Source: Aeromonas tecta (lineage in GTDB: Bacteria > Pseudomonadota > Gammaproteobacteria > Enterobacterales > Aeromonadaceae). From it: 64,000 nt of DNA. The position numbers and the translations under genes were made by a program. The stretch spans positions 62,001 through 126,000 of the forward strand of contig NZ_CDCA01000028.1 of assembly GCF_000820185.1 (NCBI RefSeq), in the 5' to 3' direction. Below the pieces are notes generated by a model, which had not been told where the DNA came from, ran no database searches, and was given only the letters and a program-made list of their open reading frames with translations. This document shows positions 16,318-28,222 of this stretch, one piece after another. Within the stretch, counting starts at the first letter, position 1. Every line of letters begins with the position of its first letter.

Positions 16318-17256
16318 ATGACCCAAGCCGCTGAACATATCACAGTGCTGTTGCACGAAGCCGTCGAAGGGCTGGCTATCAAGCCGGACGGTATCTACGT
16401 CGACGGTACCTTTGGCCGGGGTGGTCACTCTCGTCTCATTCTCCAGCAGCTCGGCCCTAATGGCCGGTTGATCGCCATCGACCGGGATCCGCAGGCTATT
16501 GCCGAGGCGGCCAAGATCCAGGATCCCCGTTTCGAAATCGTGCATGGCCCCTTCTCCGGCATCGCTTCCTATCTGAGCGAGCGCGGCCTGCTCGGCAAGA
16601 TTGACGGCTTCCTGCTGGATCTCGGGGTCTCTTCCCCCCAGCTTGACGATGCCGAGCGCGGTTTCAGTTTCATGAAAGACGGTCCGCTCGACATGCGGAT
16701 GGATCCGACCAGCGGCCAGAGCGCCGCCGAGTGGTTGGCAAGGGCCGATGTGGACGATATCGCCTGGGTCTTGAAGACCTTCGGTGAGGAGCGTTTTGCC
16801 AAGAAGATTGCTCGCGCCATCGTGCACGATCGGGTCACCGAGCCCTATGTGCGTACCCGCCAGCTGGCGGAGATGATTGCCCGGGTCAATCCCAGCAAAG
16901 AGAAAGGCAAACACGCCGCCACCCGCAGCTTCCAGGCCATTCGCATCTACATCAACAGCGAGCTGGACGAGATCGAGAAAGCACTGGACGGTGCCCTGCA
17001 GGCGCTGGCCCCGGAGGGACGCCTCTCCGTCATCAGCTTCCACTCGCTGGAAGATCGGCTGGTGAAGCACTTCATCCGCAAGCACGAGAAAGGACCCGAG
17101 GTACCGCGCGGCATTCCCCTGACCGAGGCGCAGCTGGCCGGTGGTCGCAAATTGAAATCGATCGGCAAGGCGCTCAAGCCTTCCGAGCATGAAGTCAACG
17201 AAAACAGCCGATCCCGCAGCTCAGTGCTGCGTGTCGCCCAGCGTCTGGCGGAGTAA
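16318..17256 (+). CDS. rsmH: 16S rRNA m4C1402 methyltransferase RsmH (MraW)
   Basis: RsmH uses S-adenosylmethionine to N4-methylate C1402 in the 16S rRNA decoding centre. The 312 residues show the SAM site ([16 protein letters not shown] near 25-40), the [20 protein letters not shown] segment near 102-120 and the C-terminal [15 protein letters not shown] near 238. Length equals the family norm of 310-315. It begins immediately after the mraZ stop and is followed 3 bases later by ftsL. Confidence 0.97.
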   Translation: MTQAAEHITVLLHEAVEGLAIKPDGIYVDGTFGRGGHSRLILQQLGPNGRLIAIDRDPQAIAEAAKIQDPRFEIVHGPFSGIASYLSERGLLGKIDGFLLDLGVSSPQLDDAERGFSFMKDGPLDMRMDPTSGQSAAEWLARADVDDIAWVLKTFGEERFAKKIARAIVHDRVTEPYVRTRQLAEMIARVNPSKEKGKHAATRSFQAIRIYINSELDEIEKALDGALQALAPEGRLSVISFHSLEDRLVKHFIRKHEKGPEVPRGIPLTEAQLAGGRKLKSIGKALKPSEHEVNENSRSRSSVLRVAQRLAE

Positions 17257-17259
17257 GTC

Positions 17260-17574
17260 ATGAGCGAGGTGCGTGTTCATCTGGCCAAAGAGATCCTCGG
17301 GGATCTCTGGCGACACAAGTTGCAGGCGGTGCTCGCCATTGCCGTGTTGATCACCGCCTTCGCGGTGATCCTGGTGACTAACATGACCCGTGGCCTGACT
17401 GCCGAGCAGAATGACCTGATGGCGGAAGAGGATCGGCTCAACATCGAGTGGCGTCACCTGCTGCTGGAGCAGGGCACCCTGGCCGAACATTCCCGGGTGG
17501 CGAGTCTGGCCATGGACAAATTGCAGATGGCTCGCCCGCTGGTGACCACCGAGAAGGTAATAACACAACCATGA
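17260..17574 (+). CDS. ftsL: Cell division protein FtsL
   Basis: FtsL is a small bitopic divisome protein that pairs with FtsB through a coiled coil and links to FtsQ. The 104 residues have a short cytoplasmic N-terminus, one membrane helix (about 22-43, VLAIAVLITAFAVILVTNM) and a periplasmic heptad region (about 47-85). Length and position between rsmH and ftsI fit. The stop overlaps the ftsI start (ATGA). Confidence 0.92.
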   Translation: MSEVRVHLAKEILGDLWRHKLQAVLAIAVLITAFAVILVTNMTRGLTAEQNDLMAEEDRLNIEWRHLLLEQGTLAEHSRVASLAMDKLQMARPLVTTEKVITQP

Positions 17575-19316
17575 AACGCAAGGCCGCCCCACCCAAGGCT
17601 AAAGCCCCGTCACTCTATCCGTGGCGCTTTCGCACGCTGGTGTTCTTCATCGGCATCGCGTTTGCTGGCTTGATCCTGCGTCTGGCCTGGATCCAGGTGA
17701 TCGATCCCGACCGCTTGAGGCAGGAAGGGGACATGCGTTCCTTGCGCACCACCTCCACTCAGGCGGTGCGTGGCATGATCACCGATCGCAATGGCGAACA
17801 GCTGGCGGTATCCGTCCCCGTCGAAGCGGTCTGGGCCGATCCCAAGACGGTGCACGAGTCCGGCGCCATCCATAACGAACGCGCCTGGCTGGCGCTCTCC
17901 GCCGTACTCAAGCTCGACATCAATACCCTCAAACACCGTATCTCCAACCCGAGCAAGCGCTTCGTCTATCTGCAACGCCAGGTGACCCCGGCGGTGGCGG
18001 AATACATCAAGGGACTCAAGCTGGGTGGCATCTATCTGCGCCCCGAGGCCCGTCGTTTCTATCCGACCGGCGAGATCAGTGCCCATCTGGTGGGCGTGAC
18101 CAACATCGATGGCAGCGGGATCGAGGGGATAGAGCGCAGCTACAACGAATGGCTGACCGCGACCCCGGGCGAGATGAGGGTGCGTAAAGATCGCCAGGGC
18201 CGGGTCATCGAACGGCTTGGGCTGGTCAAGGAAGGCAAGAACGCCAACGATCTGCAGCTGAGTATCGATCAACGGGTACAGGCGCTGGCCTACCGGGCGC
18301 TCAAACGCGCCACCGACGAAAACAAGGCCACCTCCGGCTCCATGGTGATGCTGGACGTGAAGACCGGCGAGGTGCTCGCCATGGTCAATACCCCCTCCTA
18401 TAACCCGAACAACCGGGGCCAGTATCAGAGCTTCCGGGTGCGCAACCGGGTGGTGACCGATACCTATGAACCGGGTTCGACCATCAAACCATTGATTTTG
18501 TTGAGCGCACTTCAAGCCGGTGTGACCAGCTGGAAGGACACCATCCAGGGTGGTCCGCTGTTTATTGGTGCCAAGCAGATTCGGGATGTGAGTATCCACA
18601 AGGCGACCAACCTGTACGACATCCTGCGCTACTCCTCCAACATCGGCATGTCGCGCATCGCGCTGCGCATGCCCGCCCAGGAGATGATCAATACCCTCAG
18701 CATGGTCGGCTTCGGCATGGACACCGGCAGCGGCCTGGTGGGGGAGAGTACCGGCATGCTGCCCCAGCGTCGCCGCTGGTCCGATATCGAGCGGGCGACC
18801 CTGTCGTTTGGCTATGGTCTGCGGGTTACTCCGCTGCAGCTGGCCTCCGCCTATGCCACCCTGGCCAACAAGGGCAAGCGGGTACCGCTCTCCATCGTCA
18901 AGGTGACTGAGCCGCCCAAGGGAGAGCAAGTCATCGACCACAACAACGCCACCGCCATGCTGCAGGCGCTGGAGTACGTGGTCAGCAACGCCATTCCCAA
19001 GGCCCAGATCCCGGGCTATCGGGTCGGTGGCAAGAGTGGTACCGCCAAGGTCGCCGTCGCCGGCGGCTATGGCAAAGACTATATGGCCTGGTTTGCCGGT
19101 TTCGCCCCGGCCAGCAACCCCCGCTTCGTCATGGTAGTGGTGATCAACGAGCCCAAGGGCAGTGCCTATTACGGCGGCGCCGTCGCGACCCCGCCCTTTG
19201 CCGAAGCCATGGGTGGCGTGCTGCAACTCTTCAATATTCGTCCCGATGCGGTACCACCTTCAGTACCCGCCAAACTTGCCCGTACGGAGGCCCCCAATGC
19301 TGCCCCGCGCACTTGA
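17571..19316 (+). CDS. ftsI: Septal peptidoglycan transpeptidase FtsI (PBP3)
   Basis: FtsI crosslinks septal peptidoglycan and is a beta-lactam target. The 581 residues include an N-terminal membrane anchor (about 20-40, TLVFFIGIAFAGLILRL), a dimerisation domain and a transpeptidase domain with SxxK (STIKPL near 302), SSN (SSNIG near 356) and KSGTAK near 486. The ATG at 17571 overlaps the ftsL stop. An ORF extension upstream to 17448 lies in ftsL and is not used. The last 20 bases overlap murE. Confidence 0.96.
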   Translation: MKRKAAPPKAKAPSLYPWRFRTLVFFIGIAFAGLILRLAWIQVIDPDRLRQEGDMRSLRTTSTQAVRGMITDRNGEQLAVSVPVEAVWADPKTVHESGAIHNERAWLALSAVLKLDINTLKHRISNPSKRFVYLQRQVTPAVAEYIKGLKLGGIYLRPEARRFYPTGEISAHLVGVTNIDGSGIEGIERSYNEWLTATPGEMRVRKDRQGRVIERLGLVKEGKNANDLQLSIDQRVQALAYRALKRATDENKATSGSMVMLDVKTGEVLAMVNTPSYNPNNRGQYQSFRVRNRVVTDTYEPGSTIKPLILLSALQAGVTSWKDTIQGGPLFIGAKQIRDVSIHKATNLYDILRYSSNIGMSRIALRMPAQEMINTLSMVGFGMDTGSGLVGESTGMLPQRRRWSDIERATLSFGYGLRVTPLQLASAYATLANKGKRVPLSIVKVTEPPKGEQVIDHNNATAMLQALEYVVSNAIPKAQIPGYRVGGKSGTAKVAVAGGYGKDYMAWFAGFAPASNPRFVMVVVINEPKGSAYYGGAVATPPFAEAMGGVLQLFNIRPDAVPPSVPAKLARTEAPNAAPRT

Positions 19317-20781
19317 TCAACTGCTGCGCCCTCTCGGCATCCCTGCCCCGGCGCTCAGCTTCACCGACATTCAGCTAGACAGCCGGCGGGTCGGGCCCGG
19401 CTGTCTCTTCGTGGCCATTCGTGGCCATCAAGTGGACGGCAGACGTTTCATCGAACAGGCGGTGGCTCAGGGAGCGACCGCCGTGCTGTTTGAGGAGGAT
19501 GGTGAATTTGTGGTGCCGTCACTGGCGGTGCCTTGTTTCGGGATCCCCGATTTACCCGCCAGGCTCTCCGAGCTGGCCGGGTATTTTTACGATCAACCCG
19601 CGCAAAAACTGCAGCTGGTAGGCATCACCGGCACCAACGGCAAGAGCACCACGGCGCTGCTGGTGGCAAACTGGCGCACCCTGCTGGGTGGCCAGGCCGG
19701 AGTGATGGGCACCATAGGCAACGGCCTGTTCGGCGAGCTGGTGGAAGCAGAAAATACCACCGGCAGCGCGCTGCAGGTGCAGGCCAATCTCGCCGCGCTG
19801 CAGCAGCGCGGCGCGAGTCTGGTGGCGATGGAAGTCTCCAGTCACGGGCTGGTACAACATCGCGTGGCGGCCCTGCCCTTTGCGGCGGCAGTGTTCACCA
19901 ACCTGAGCCGGGATCATCTGGATTATCACGGCACCATGGAGGCCTATGGCGCCGCCAAGGAGGAACTGCTCAAACTGGTCGACGAGGCCAATGCGGTCAT
20001 CAATGCCGATGATGCTCTGGGCCAGCGCTGGCTGGCGCGTTATCCCGCCGCCGTGGCCTTCGGGGTGAATGGTCCGATTGAAAACCACCCTGGGCGACAG
20101 TTAACGGCGCAGGATCCCCACTTCCACCAACAAGGTTTTCACACACGCATTAACTCCAGCTGGGGGAATGGTGTATTATCCGCCCCCTTGCTCGGCCGCT
20201 TCAATGTCAGCAATGTGCTGGCGGCGATGGGCGCGATGCTGGTGCTCGGTTACGAGTTCGACGAACTGCTGGCCAGCGCGCCCCGCTTGCAACCGGTGAC
20301 CGGTCGCATGGAGTGCTTTGGTGGTGGCGATGCGCCGCTCGCGGTGGTCGATTATGCCCATACCCCGGATGCGCTGGAGAAGGCATTGCAGGCCCTGCGG
20401 GTGCACTGTGAAGGCCAGCTCTGGTGTCTGGTGGGCTGCGGTGGCGACCGGGATCGCGGCAAGCGCCCCATGATGGCTGCCATGGCAGAGCAATATGCGG
20501 ATCGCGTGATCCTGACCGACGACAATCCCCGTACCGAGGAGCCGGCCCAGATCATGGCGGACATGGTGGCGGGTCTTCGCGATCCTGGCGCGGTGCAGAT
20601 TGAGCATGACAGGGTCAAGGCGATCGCACTGGCCCTCGGTCAGGCGAGCAAACAGGACATCATCCTGGTGGCCGGTAAGGGCCACGAGGATTATCAGATC
20701 ATTGGAACCGACAAGCGGCACTACAGCGACCGGGAAACCGTCGCCGCCGCCTTGCACACATTATTGGAGTCATTCACATGA
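19297..20781 (+). CDS. murE: UDP-MurNAc-tripeptide synthetase MurE
   Basis: Adds meso-diaminopimelate to UDP-MurNAc-L-Ala-D-Glu in the cytoplasm. The 494 residues have the N-terminal UDP-binding domain, the ATP loop (GITGTNGKSTTALL near 108-121) and the C-terminal domain with DNPRTEEP near 409, the motif that selects meso-DAP. ATG 19297 follows ACGGAGG at 6 bases and overlaps ftsI by 20 bases. The stop overlaps the murF start. Confidence 0.96.
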   Translation: MLPRALDQLLRPLGIPAPALSFTDIQLDSRRVGPGCLFVAIRGHQVDGRRFIEQAVAQGATAVLFEEDGEFVVPSLAVPCFGIPDLPARLSELAGYFYDQPAQKLQLVGITGTNGKSTTALLVANWRTLLGGQAGVMGTIGNGLFGELVEAENTTGSALQVQANLAALQQRGASLVAMEVSSHGLVQHRVAALPFAAAVFTNLSRDHLDYHGTMEAYGAAKEELLKLVDEANAVINADDALGQRWLARYPAAVAFGVNGPIENHPGRQLTAQDPHFHQQGFHTRINSSWGNGVLSAPLLGRFNVSNVLAAMGAMLVLGYEFDELLASAPRLQPVTGRMECFGGGDAPLAVVDYAHTPDALEKALQALRVHCEGQLWCLVGCGGDRDRGKRPMMAAMAEQYADRVILTDDNPRTEEPAQIMADMVAGLRDPGAVQIEHDRVKAIALALGQASKQDIILVAGKGHEDYQIIGTDKRHYSDRETVAAALHTLLESFT

Positions 20782-22133
20782 TGACCCTCAGGCTTGCCGA
20801 CCTGGCGCTGGTGCTCGATGCCCGTCTGATTGGTGACGATGGCGAGATCACCGCGGTCAGTACCGACACCCGCACCCTGGGTAGCGGCGCGCTGTTCGTT
20901 GCGCTGCGCGGCGAGCGTTTCGACGCCCACGATTTCTGCGAGCAGGCGGTGGCCGCCGGTGCCTCTGCCTTGCTGGTGGAGCGCGAGCTGCCGCTGGCCA
21001 TTCCCCAGCTGATCGTCAGCGATTCCCTCAAGGGGCTTGGCCGTCTCGGCAGGCTGGTGCGTGAGCGCATCAACCCCAAGGTGCTGGCCATTACCGGCAG
21101 CTGCGGCAAGACCACAGTCAAGGAGATGGCGACTGCCATCCTGCGCTGTGAGGGGGAGGTGCTGGCCACCGCCGGCAACTTCAACAACGAGGTGGGGGTA
21201 CCGCTCACTCTGCTGCGTCTCGAGCCGCAACATCGCTTCGCCGTGATGGAGCTGGGTGCCAATCACCCTGGTGAGATTTCCTGGACCACGTCACTGGCCA
21301 AGCCGGATGCCGCCATCATCAACAACGTTGCCGCCGCCCATCTGGAAGGCTTCGGCTCTCTGGAAGGTGTGTTCCACGCCAAGAGCGAGATCTTCGAGGG
21401 CCTGCGCGAAGGCGGCAGCGCCATCGTTAACGCAGACAACGAGTTCTGGCCCAAGTGGCAGGCGAAGGGCATCCATTGTGCCTTCTCCATCGAGGATCAG
21501 ACCCAGCCGTTCCATGCCCGCGATATCCGTTTCAACGCCGATGGCTGCGCCGAGTGCACCCTGGTGACTCCGAACGGTGAAATAAGCCTGACCCTGGCCA
21601 TTCCCGGTCGTCACAACGTAGCGAACTCCCTGGCGGCGACCGCAGGTTGTCTCGCACTCGGCGCCTCGCTCGCCTCGGTCAAGGCCGGGCTGGAGCAGAT
21701 GGCGCCGGTCAAGGGCCGCTTCTGCGTGCAACGCTGGGGTGGCCTCACCCTGGTGGATGACACTTACAACGCCAGCGTGGAATCCGTGCTGGCGGGCATC
21801 GATGCCCTGACCGCCATGGGCGGCTTCAAGGTGCTGGTATTCGGTGACATGAAGGAGTTGGGTGAGGAGTCCGCCGAGCAACACGCCCGGGTCGGACGCC
21901 ACGCCCGCGAGCAGGGCCTGAACGCCGTGCTGACAGTAGGGGAACAGAGTCGCCACACCGCAGATGCCGCGGCTGGTCGACATTTCGATAACAAGGCGTC
22001 GTTGTTTGAAGTGCTTGCGCAAATGATAAATACACATCAAGAAATTTCGATTCTGGTCAAGGGCGCCCGTGGCTCCCGCATGGAAGATATCGTCAAGATG
22101 GTCACTGACCGTCAGGAGTCCGCCACATGCTAG
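20778..22133 (+). CDS. murF: UDP-MurNAc-pentapeptide synthetase MurF
   Basis: Ligates D-Ala-D-Ala to the UDP-MurNAc-tripeptide, the last cytoplasmic precursor step. The 451 residues have the Mur ligase layout: N-terminal domain with [19 protein letters not shown], the ATP loop ([14 protein letters not shown] near 107-120), the [13 protein letters not shown] motif and a C-terminal [11 protein letters not shown] segment. ATG 20778 overlaps the murE stop, and ATG 20781 is an alternative one codon in. It overlaps mraY by 7 bases. Confidence 0.96.
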   Translation: MMTLRLADLALVLDARLIGDDGEITAVSTDTRTLGSGALFVALRGERFDAHDFCEQAVAAGASALLVERELPLAIPQLIVSDSLKGLGRLGRLVRERINPKVLAITGSCGKTTVKEMATAILRCEGEVLATAGNFNNEVGVPLTLLRLEPQHRFAVMELGANHPGEISWTTSLAKPDAAIINNVAAAHLEGFGSLEGVFHAKSEIFEGLREGGSAIVNADNEFWPKWQAKGIHCAFSIEDQTQPFHARDIRFNADGCAECTLVTPNGEISLTLAIPGRHNVANSLAATAGCLALGASLASVKAGLEQMAPVKGRFCVQRWGGLTLVDDTYNASVESVLAGIDALTAMGGFKVLVFGDMKELGEESAEQHARVGRHAREQGLNAVLTVGEQSRHTADAAAGRHFDNKASLFEVLAQMINTHQEISILVKGARGSRMEDIVKMVTDRQESATC

Positions 22134-23209
22134 TCTGGCTGGCGGAACTGCTCACCCCGCACTTCACCTTCTTCAACGTCTTCTCCTACCTGACGTTTCG
22201 CGCCATTTTGTCGATCATCACCGGTCTGACGGTGGCGCTCTGGATGGGGCCGCGCCTCATTCGCCGCCTGCAGATTATGAAGTTCGGCCAGGTGATCCGC
22301 AACGACGGCCCCGAGTCGCACCTCAGCAAGAAAGGCACCCCGACCATGGGTGGCCTGATGATCATCGCCGCCATCTTCATCTCGGTGCTGCTCTGGTGTC
22401 GCCTTGAGAACCCCTATGTCTGGCTGGTGCTGTTCGTGCTCGGTGCCTACGGTGCCATCGGCTTCGCCGATGACTACCTCAAGGTGGTACGCAAGAATAC
22501 CGACGGCCTGATCGCCCGCTGGAAGTACTTCTGGCAGTCGGCGGTGGCGCTGGCGGTAGCGGTGTTCCTCTACGCGACGGCCACTCACGACGGCCAGACC
22601 CAGCTGGTGGTACCCTTCCTCAAGGACGTGATGCCGCAGCTTGGCCTGATGTTCATCGTGTTGACCTACTTCGTCATCGTCGGTACGTCCAACGCGGTCA
22701 ACCTGACCGACGGTCTGGATGGCCTTGCCATCATGCCGACCGTGATGGTGGCAGGGGGCTTCGCCCTCGTTGCTTGGGCGACCGGCAACGTCAACTTTGC
22801 CAACTACCTGCATATTCCCTACGTGCCCTATACCTCCGAGCTGGTGATCGTCTGTACCGCCATCGTCGGGGCTGGCCTTGGCTTCCTCTGGTTCAACACC
22901 TACCCGGCCCAGGTCTTCATGGGGGACGTCGGTTCCCTGGCCCTGGGCGGCGCGCTCGGCACCATCGCCGTGCTGGTACGCCAGGAGTTCCTGCTGGTGA
23001 TCATGGGGGGCGTCTTCGTGATGGAGACCGTCTCGGTGATCCTGCAGGTGGGATCCTACAAGCTGCGCGGTGTCCGCATCTTCCGCATGGCGCCGATCCA
23101 TCACCACTATGAGAAGAAGGGTTGGCCGGAGCCGCGCGTCATCGTGCGTTTCTGGATCATCACGCTCATGCTGGTGCTGCTCGGCCTCGCCACCCTGAAG
23201 GTGAGATAA
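22127..23209 (+). CDS. mraY: Phospho-MurNAc-pentapeptide translocase MraY
   Basis: Integral membrane enzyme that transfers phospho-MurNAc-pentapeptide to undecaprenyl phosphate to make lipid I. The 360 residues equal the E. coli length, with about ten membrane helices. Conserved motifs are visible: [10 protein letters not shown] near 70, the GFADDYLKV aspartate pair near 116, [13 protein letters not shown] near 187 and the [15 protein letters not shown] histidine motif near 321. Confidence 0.97.
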   Translation: MLVWLAELLTPHFTFFNVFSYLTFRAILSIITGLTVALWMGPRLIRRLQIMKFGQVIRNDGPESHLSKKGTPTMGGLMIIAAIFISVLLWCRLENPYVWLVLFVLGAYGAIGFADDYLKVVRKNTDGLIARWKYFWQSAVALAVAVFLYATATHDGQTQLVVPFLKDVMPQLGLMFIVLTYFVIVGTSNAVNLTDGLDGLAIMPTVMVAGGFALVAWATGNVNFANYLHIPYVPYTSELVIVCTAIVGAGLGFLWFNTYPAQVFMGDVGSLALGGALGTIAVLVRQEFLLVIMGGVFVMETVSVILQVGSYKLRGVRIFRMAPIHHHYEKKGWPEPRVIVRFWIITLMLVLLGLATLKVR

Positions 23210-23212
23210 GCC

Positions 23213-24496
23213 ATGGTCATCATCATCGGACTCGGCAAGACCGGACTCTCCTGCGTCGACTACTTCCTCAGTCGCGGTGTGACGCCGTTGGTGATGGATA
23301 CCCGCGCCAACCCGCCCGGCAAGGATCAACTGCCGGCTGGGGTGGAGCTCATCCAGGGGCTGGATGGCGAGCGGCTCAAGCAGGCGCACATGATAGTGGC
23401 GAGCCCGGGCATCGCTCTCGCGACACCCGAGCTGCAGGCCGCGGCCGAGTTCGGGGTGCGCATCGTCGGCGACATCGAGCTGTTCGTGCGCGAGGCTCAG
23501 GTGCCGGTCATCGCCATCACCGGCTCCAACGGCAAGAGCACGGTCACCACGCTGGTGGGCGAGATGATCGCCGAGGCGGGCCTCAAGGTCGGGGTCGGTG
23601 GCAACATCGGCATCCCGGCGCTGGAGCTGCTCAAGCAGCCGATGGATCTCTGCGTGCTCGAGCTTTCCAGCTTCCAGCTGGAGACCACCCACAGCCTGCG
23701 CGCCGCCGCTTCCGTGGTATTGAACCTCTCAGAAGATCATATGGATCGCTACGCGGGTATGGCCGACTATCGCGCCGCCAAGCAGGAGATCCATCAGCAT
23801 TCCCAACACATTCTGATCAACCGCGACGATGCCCTGACTCAGCCCGATGTTGGCCAGGTGTGGCAGAGTTTCGGGCTGGACTGCAACGGTTATGGCCGCT
23901 GCCTGCTGGAGGGGCGCCACTGGCTGACCCTGCATGGCGAGCCGCTGCTGGCAGTGGACGAGATGAAGATCGTCGGCGCCCACAACCAGGCCAATGCCCT
24001 GGCCGCCATGGCCCTGTGCGATGCGGTCGGCATTCCTCGCGAGCCGCAACTGCGGGTGCTACGTCGCTTTGAAGGTCTGCCTCACCGTGCCCGCTTCGTG
24101 CGGGAGGTGAACGGGGTGCGCTGGATCAACGACTCCAAGGCCACTAACGTCGGCGCCACCCTGGCCGCCGTGGCCGGAGTGCGTGAATCGGTCAAGGGAC
24201 GACTGCTATTACTGGCCGGTGGTCAGGGCAAAGGACAGGATTTTAGCCCGGTACAAGCACTGCTAGGCAGTCAGATTGACCACATGTATTGCTTTGGTCA
24301 GGATGCCGACGTCCTGCTCGCCCTCGGTGAGCAGACCGAACGGGTGGCGGATCTTGATACCGCTATTGCCAAGGCTGCGGCGGATGCTAGACCCGGCGAC
24401 TGGGTGCTGCTGGCACCGGCCTGCGCCAGTCTCGATCAGTTCAAGTCGTTCGAGGCACGTGGCGATCGCTTTACCGAATTGGTACAGATGCTATGA
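23213..24496 (+). CDS. murD: UDP-MurNAc-L-Ala:D-Glu ligase MurD
   Basis: Adds D-glutamate to UDP-MurNAc-L-alanine. The 427 residues show an N-terminal Rossmann-like opening ([15 protein letters not shown]), the ATP loop ([15 protein letters not shown] near 102-116), [10 protein letters not shown] near 149 and the C-terminal [12 protein letters not shown] near 305. Slightly shorter than E. coli MurD (438). It lies 3 bases after mraY and overlaps ftsW by 4 bases. Confidence 0.96.
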   Translation: MVIIIGLGKTGLSCVDYFLSRGVTPLVMDTRANPPGKDQLPAGVELIQGLDGERLKQAHMIVASPGIALATPELQAAAEFGVRIVGDIELFVREAQVPVIAITGSNGKSTVTTLVGEMIAEAGLKVGVGGNIGIPALELLKQPMDLCVLELSSFQLETTHSLRAAASVVLNLSEDHMDRYAGMADYRAAKQEIHQHSQHILINRDDALTQPDVGQVWQSFGLDCNGYGRCLLEGRHWLTLHGEPLLAVDEMKIVGAHNQANALAAMALCDAVGIPREPQLRVLRRFEGLPHRARFVREVNGVRWINDSKATNVGATLAAVAGVRESVKGRLLLLAGGQGKGQDFSPVQALLGSQIDHMYCFGQDADVLLALGEQTERVADLDTAIAKAAADARPGDWVLLAPACASLDQFKSFEARGDRFTELVQML

Positions 24497-25677
24497 ACGC
24501 CCTTCGCGCCGTCGCAGGAGCACTGCAACGCTGGTTGTTACCGACGCGCCCGGCCGGTCTCTATGATCGGCAACTGGTGGTGCTGGCATTGGCGCTGATG
24601 TCGGTCGGCCTGGTGATCGTGGCCTCGGCCTCCATTCCGGAGGGGATCGCCATCAACAACGATCCCTTCATGTTCGTGAAGCGTCATGGCCTGTTCCTGG
24701 TGATGGCACTCGGCATCTCCTGGTTCGTGCTGCAGGTGCCCATGGCACGCTGGCAGCAATACAACGGCCCCATGCTGCTGCTCGCCATCGTCATGCTGGT
24801 GCTGGTATTGCTGGTGGGACGCAGCGTCAACGGCTCGGTGCGCTGGTTACCGCTTGGCCCCTTCAACCTGCAGCCTGCAGAGTTCGGCAAGCTCGCCCTG
24901 TTCGTCTATCTGGCGGGTTATCTGGTGCGCCGCCAAAACGAGGTGCGCGAGCGCTTCATCGGTTTCATGAAACCGATGGCGGTGCTGTTCGTGGTGGCTA
25001 TCCTGCTGCTGGCCCAGCCCGATCTGGGATCTGTGGTGGTGATGTTTGTGACCTCGCTCGGGATGCTGTTCCTGGCGGGGGCCCGCATGGTGCAGTTCAT
25101 CGGTCTCATCCTGGTGGGGGTGAGCGCCGTGGTGACCCTGATCATCGCCGAGCCGTACCGGATGCGGCGGGTGACCTCCTTCCTCGATCCTTGGGCCGAT
25201 CCGTTCGGCAGCGGCTATCAGCTGACCCAGTCGCTGATGGCGTTTGGCCGTGGCAGCTGGTTTGGTGAAGGGCTCGGCAACTCCATCCAGAAGATGGAAT
25301 ACCTGCCGGAGGCCCACACCGACTTCGTGTTCGCCATTCTGGGTGAGGAGTTGGGCTATGTCGGCGTGCTGGGTGCGCTCTTCCTCATCTTCGCGTTGGC
25401 GATCAAGGCATTGCGACTCGGTCATCAGGCGCTGGCGTCCGAGCGCCTGTATGAAGGCTATCTGGCCATCGGCATCGGTATCTGGTTCAGCTTCCAGACC
25501 TTCGTCAACGTCGGTGCGGCCAGTGGCATGATGCCGACCAAGGGGCTGACACTGCCCCTGGTCAGCTACGGTGGCTCCAGTCTCATCATCATGATGGTGG
25601 CGGTGAGCATGTTGATTCGTATCGATTTCGAGTTGCGCCAGGCCAGTGCCCAGGCGCGCGTGCGGGAGGTTTCGTGA
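24493..25677 (+). CDS. ftsW: Septal peptidoglycan glycosyltransferase FtsW
   Basis: SEDS-family polytopic membrane protein that polymerises lipid II together with FtsI. The 394 residues contain about ten membrane helices and the SEDS hallmarks: [21 protein letters not shown] near 114-134, the extracytoplasmic [16 protein letters not shown] region near 238 and [16 protein letters not shown] near 273. The C-terminal [11 protein letters not shown] motif is present. It overlaps murD and murG by 4 bases each. Confidence 0.96.
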   Translation: MNALRAVAGALQRWLLPTRPAGLYDRQLVVLALALMSVGLVIVASASIPEGIAINNDPFMFVKRHGLFLVMALGISWFVLQVPMARWQQYNGPMLLLAIVMLVLVLLVGRSVNGSVRWLPLGPFNLQPAEFGKLALFVYLAGYLVRRQNEVRERFIGFMKPMAVLFVVAILLLAQPDLGSVVVMFVTSLGMLFLAGARMVQFIGLILVGVSAVVTLIIAEPYRMRRVTSFLDPWADPFGSGYQLTQSLMAFGRGSWFGEGLGNSIQKMEYLPEAHTDFVFAILGEELGYVGVLGALFLIFALAIKALRLGHQALASERLYEGYLAIGIGIWFSFQTFVNVGAASGMMPTKGLTLPLVSYGGSSLIIMMVAVSMLIRIDFELRQASAQARVREVS

Positions 25678-26741
25678 GCAAGACGCTGCTGGTGATGGCA
25701 GGCGGTACCGGGGGCCATGTGTTCCCCGGGCTGGCCGTGGCCGATCGCCTCAAGGCCCAGGGTTGGACCGTTCACTGGCTCGGGACCGCCGACCGGATGG
25801 AGGCCGAGCTGGTGCCTGCCCACGGTTACCCCATCTCCTTCATCGACATTCAGGGGGTGCGTGGCAACGGCATCAAGCGTCTGCTGGCCGCCCCTTATCG
25901 CATCGTCAAATCCGTGCTGCAGGCCCGTCAGGTACTCAATACCATCAAACCCGACGTGGTGCTCGGCATGGGTGGCTTCGCCTCCGGTCCGGGCGGCGTC
26001 GCGGCCTGGTTGTCCGGCATCCCCTTGTTGCTGCATGAACAAAATGCCGCCGCCGGCATGACCAACAAGCTGCTGGCCCGCATCGCCAAACGGGTGCTGA
26101 TGGCCTTCCCCGGCGCCTTCGCTCCGAGCTCTCGTACCGCGGTGGTCGGCAATCCAGTGCGGCCCGAAGTGGTGGCGCTGCCGGATCCGCAACTGCGCAG
26201 TGAAGCCGAGCCGCTGCGTCTGCTTATTGTCGGTGGCAGTCTGGGTGCCCGGGTGCTTAACGAGATTGTGCCCTCCGCCGTTGCCGCAGCCGGTGTACCC
26301 ATTGCGGTGCGCCACCAGACCGGCAAGGGCAATAGAGACGCCGTGGCCGAGGACTACGCCAAACTGGGCCTCGATGCCGAGGTCAGCGAATTTATCAAGG
26401 ACATGGCCGATGCCTATGCCTGGGCCGATCTGGTAGTGTGCCGCGCGGGAGCCCTGACGGTCTCCGAAGTGGCAGCCGCCGGGCTCGCCGCCATCTTCGT
26501 GCCGCTGCCCCATGCGGTGGACGATCACCAGACCCGCAATGCCTTGACCCTGGTCGATGGCGGCGGCGCCGAATTCCTGCCCCAATCAGAGCTGACCACG
26601 GCCTCGCTGGCCGCGCGTCTCTCCTGGCTCGCCGGGCGCAGGGAAACCCTATTGAACATGGCCCAAGCCGCCCGTCGCGTCGCTATTACCGATGCCGCCG
26701 AGCGGGTTGCCGATGAATGCAAACGGCTTGCGGCAGACTAA
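25674..26741 (+). CDS. murG: Lipid II synthase MurG (GlcNAc transferase)
   Basis: Peripheral membrane glycosyltransferase that adds GlcNAc to lipid I. The 355 residues begin at GTG 25674, within the ftsW stop. The N-terminal [15 protein letters not shown] motif and the [12 protein letters not shown] segment (near 122-134) mark the acceptor domain. The C-terminal donor domain has [10 protein letters not shown] near 186 and [17 protein letters not shown] near 253. An 10-base gap separates it from murC. Confidence 0.96.
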   Translation: MSKTLLVMAGGTGGHVFPGLAVADRLKAQGWTVHWLGTADRMEAELVPAHGYPISFIDIQGVRGNGIKRLLAAPYRIVKSVLQARQVLNTIKPDVVLGMGGFASGPGGVAAWLSGIPLLLHEQNAAAGMTNKLLARIAKRVLMAFPGAFAPSSRTAVVGNPVRPEVVALPDPQLRSEAEPLRLLIVGGSLGARVLNEIVPSAVAAAGVPIAVRHQTGKGNRDAVAEDYAKLGLDAEVSEFIKDMADAYAWADLVVCRAGALTVSEVAAAGLAAIFVPLPHAVDDHQTRNALTLVDGGGAEFLPQSELTTASLAARLSWLAGRRETLLNMAQAARRVAITDAAERVADECKRLAAD

Positions 26742-26751
26742 AGAGAGAACT

Positions 26752-28206
26752 ATGACCAAGGTTGAACTGGCAAAACTGCGTACCGTTATCCCCGAAATGC
26801 GCCGCGTGCGTCGCATCCACTTCATCGGCATCGGTGGTGCCGGCATGGGCGGGATAGCCGAAGTGCTTGCCAACGAGGGCTATCAGATCACCGGCTCCGA
26901 TCTGGCGCGCAACGCAGTGACCGAACGCCTGGCATCACTCGGTGCCCATATCTTCGTGGGCCACAGCGCCGAGCATGTGAGCGAGGCGAGCGTGGTGGTG
27001 GTGTCGACCGCCATCAAGCAGGACAACCCCGAGTTGCTGGCTGCCCGCGAGCTGCGCATCCCCGTGGTGCGCCGCGCCGAGATGCTGGCCGAGCTGATGC
27101 GCTTTCGTCATGGCATCGCCATCGCCGGCACCCACGGCAAGACCACCACCACCAGTCTGGTGGCGAGCATCTATGCCGAGGCCGGCAAGGATCCTACCTT
27201 CGTCATCGGGGGGCTGCTCAACAGCGCCGGCACCAATGCGCGCCTCGGCAGCAGCCGTTACCTGATTGCCGAGGCGGATGAGAGCGATGCCTCCTTCCTG
27301 CACCTGCAACCCATGGTATCCATAGTGACCAACATCGAAGCGGATCACATGGACACCTATGGTGGCGACTTCTCCAAGCTGAAATCCACCTTCATCGACT
27401 TCTTGCACAACCTGCCGTTCTACGGACTGGCGGTGGTCTGCGTGGACGATCCGGTGATCCGCGGCCTGTTGCCGGAAATAGGCCGTCCGACCCTGACCTA
27501 CGGTCTGTCCGATGATGCCGATGTGCAGGTGCTGGACTTCGTCCAGACTAGCCACCGCAGCCGCTTCCGGGTGCGTCGCAAAGACGCGGGGGAACTGCAG
27601 GTGACTCTGAACCTGCCGGGCGTGCATAACGCCCTCAATGCCGCCGCCGCCATTGCGGTCGCGACCGAAGATGGTGTGGATGACGACGCCATCATCCAGG
27701 CGCTCGCCAAGTTCGAAGGGGTGGGTCGCCGCTTCCAGCAATATGGTGAGTTCGAGACCGGCCGTGGCAAGGCCATGCTGGTGGATGACTACGGTCACCA
27801 TCCGAGCGAGGTGAAGGTCACCATCAATGCCGCCCGCGCCGGCTGGCCCGAGAAGCGCTTGGTCATGGTATTCCAGCCGCACCGTTACAGCCGTACCCGG
27901 GATCTCTATGAAGATTTCGCCGACGTGCTCTCCAAGGTCGATGTGCTGGTGATGCTGGAGGTGTATGCCGCCGGTGAAGAGCCGATCCCCGGTGCCGATG
28001 GCCGCGCGCTGTGCCGCACCATCCGCTCCCGCGGCAGCCTGGAACCCATCTTTGTCGCAACGCCGGACGATGTGCCTGCCGTGCTGGCGGAGCTGATTGG
28101 CGAGGGTGATCTGGTGCTGACGCAGGGCGCCGGGAACGTAGGCGCACTGGCTCGTCGTCTCGGTGAGATGAAATTGAGCGTAGATAGCATGAAATCCGGT
28201 GCCTGA
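26752..28206 (+). CDS. murC: UDP-MurNAc:L-alanine ligase MurC
   Basis: First peptide-adding ligase of the pathway. The 484 residues have the N-terminal [17 protein letters not shown] nucleotide motif, the ATP loop ([13 protein letters not shown] near 122-134), the EADESDASF segment and the C-terminal [14 protein letters not shown] region. ATG 26752 follows AAAGAGAG. An in-frame ATG at 26692 lies inside murG. In enterobacteria ddlB follows, but here ftsQ is next after 97 bases. Confidence 0.96.
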   Translation: MTKVELAKLRTVIPEMRRVRRIHFIGIGGAGMGGIAEVLANEGYQITGSDLARNAVTERLASLGAHIFVGHSAEHVSEASVVVVSTAIKQDNPELLAARELRIPVVRRAEMLAELMRFRHGIAIAGTHGKTTTTSLVASIYAEAGKDPTFVIGGLLNSAGTNARLGSSRYLIAEADESDASFLHLQPMVSIVTNIEADHMDTYGGDFSKLKSTFIDFLHNLPFYGLAVVCVDDPVIRGLLPEIGRPTLTYGLSDDADVQVLDFVQTSHRSRFRVRRKDAGELQVTLNLPGVHNALNAAAAIAVATEDGVDDDAIIQALAKFEGVGRRFQQYGEFETGRGKAMLVDDYGHHPSEVKVTINAARAGWPEKRLVMVFQPHRYSRTRDLYEDFADVLSKVDVLVMLEVYAAGEEPIPGADGRALCRTIRSRGSLEPIFVATPDDVPAVLAELIGEGDLVLTQGAGNVGALARRLGEMKLSVDSMKSGA

Positions 28207-28222
28207 GGGCCCAATGAGTATT

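Noticed and set aside
22130..23692. 520-codon minus-strand frame across mraY and murD
   Set aside because: It is His/Asp/Gln-rich, without domains, and is a codon-bias shadow of the real genes on the plus strand.
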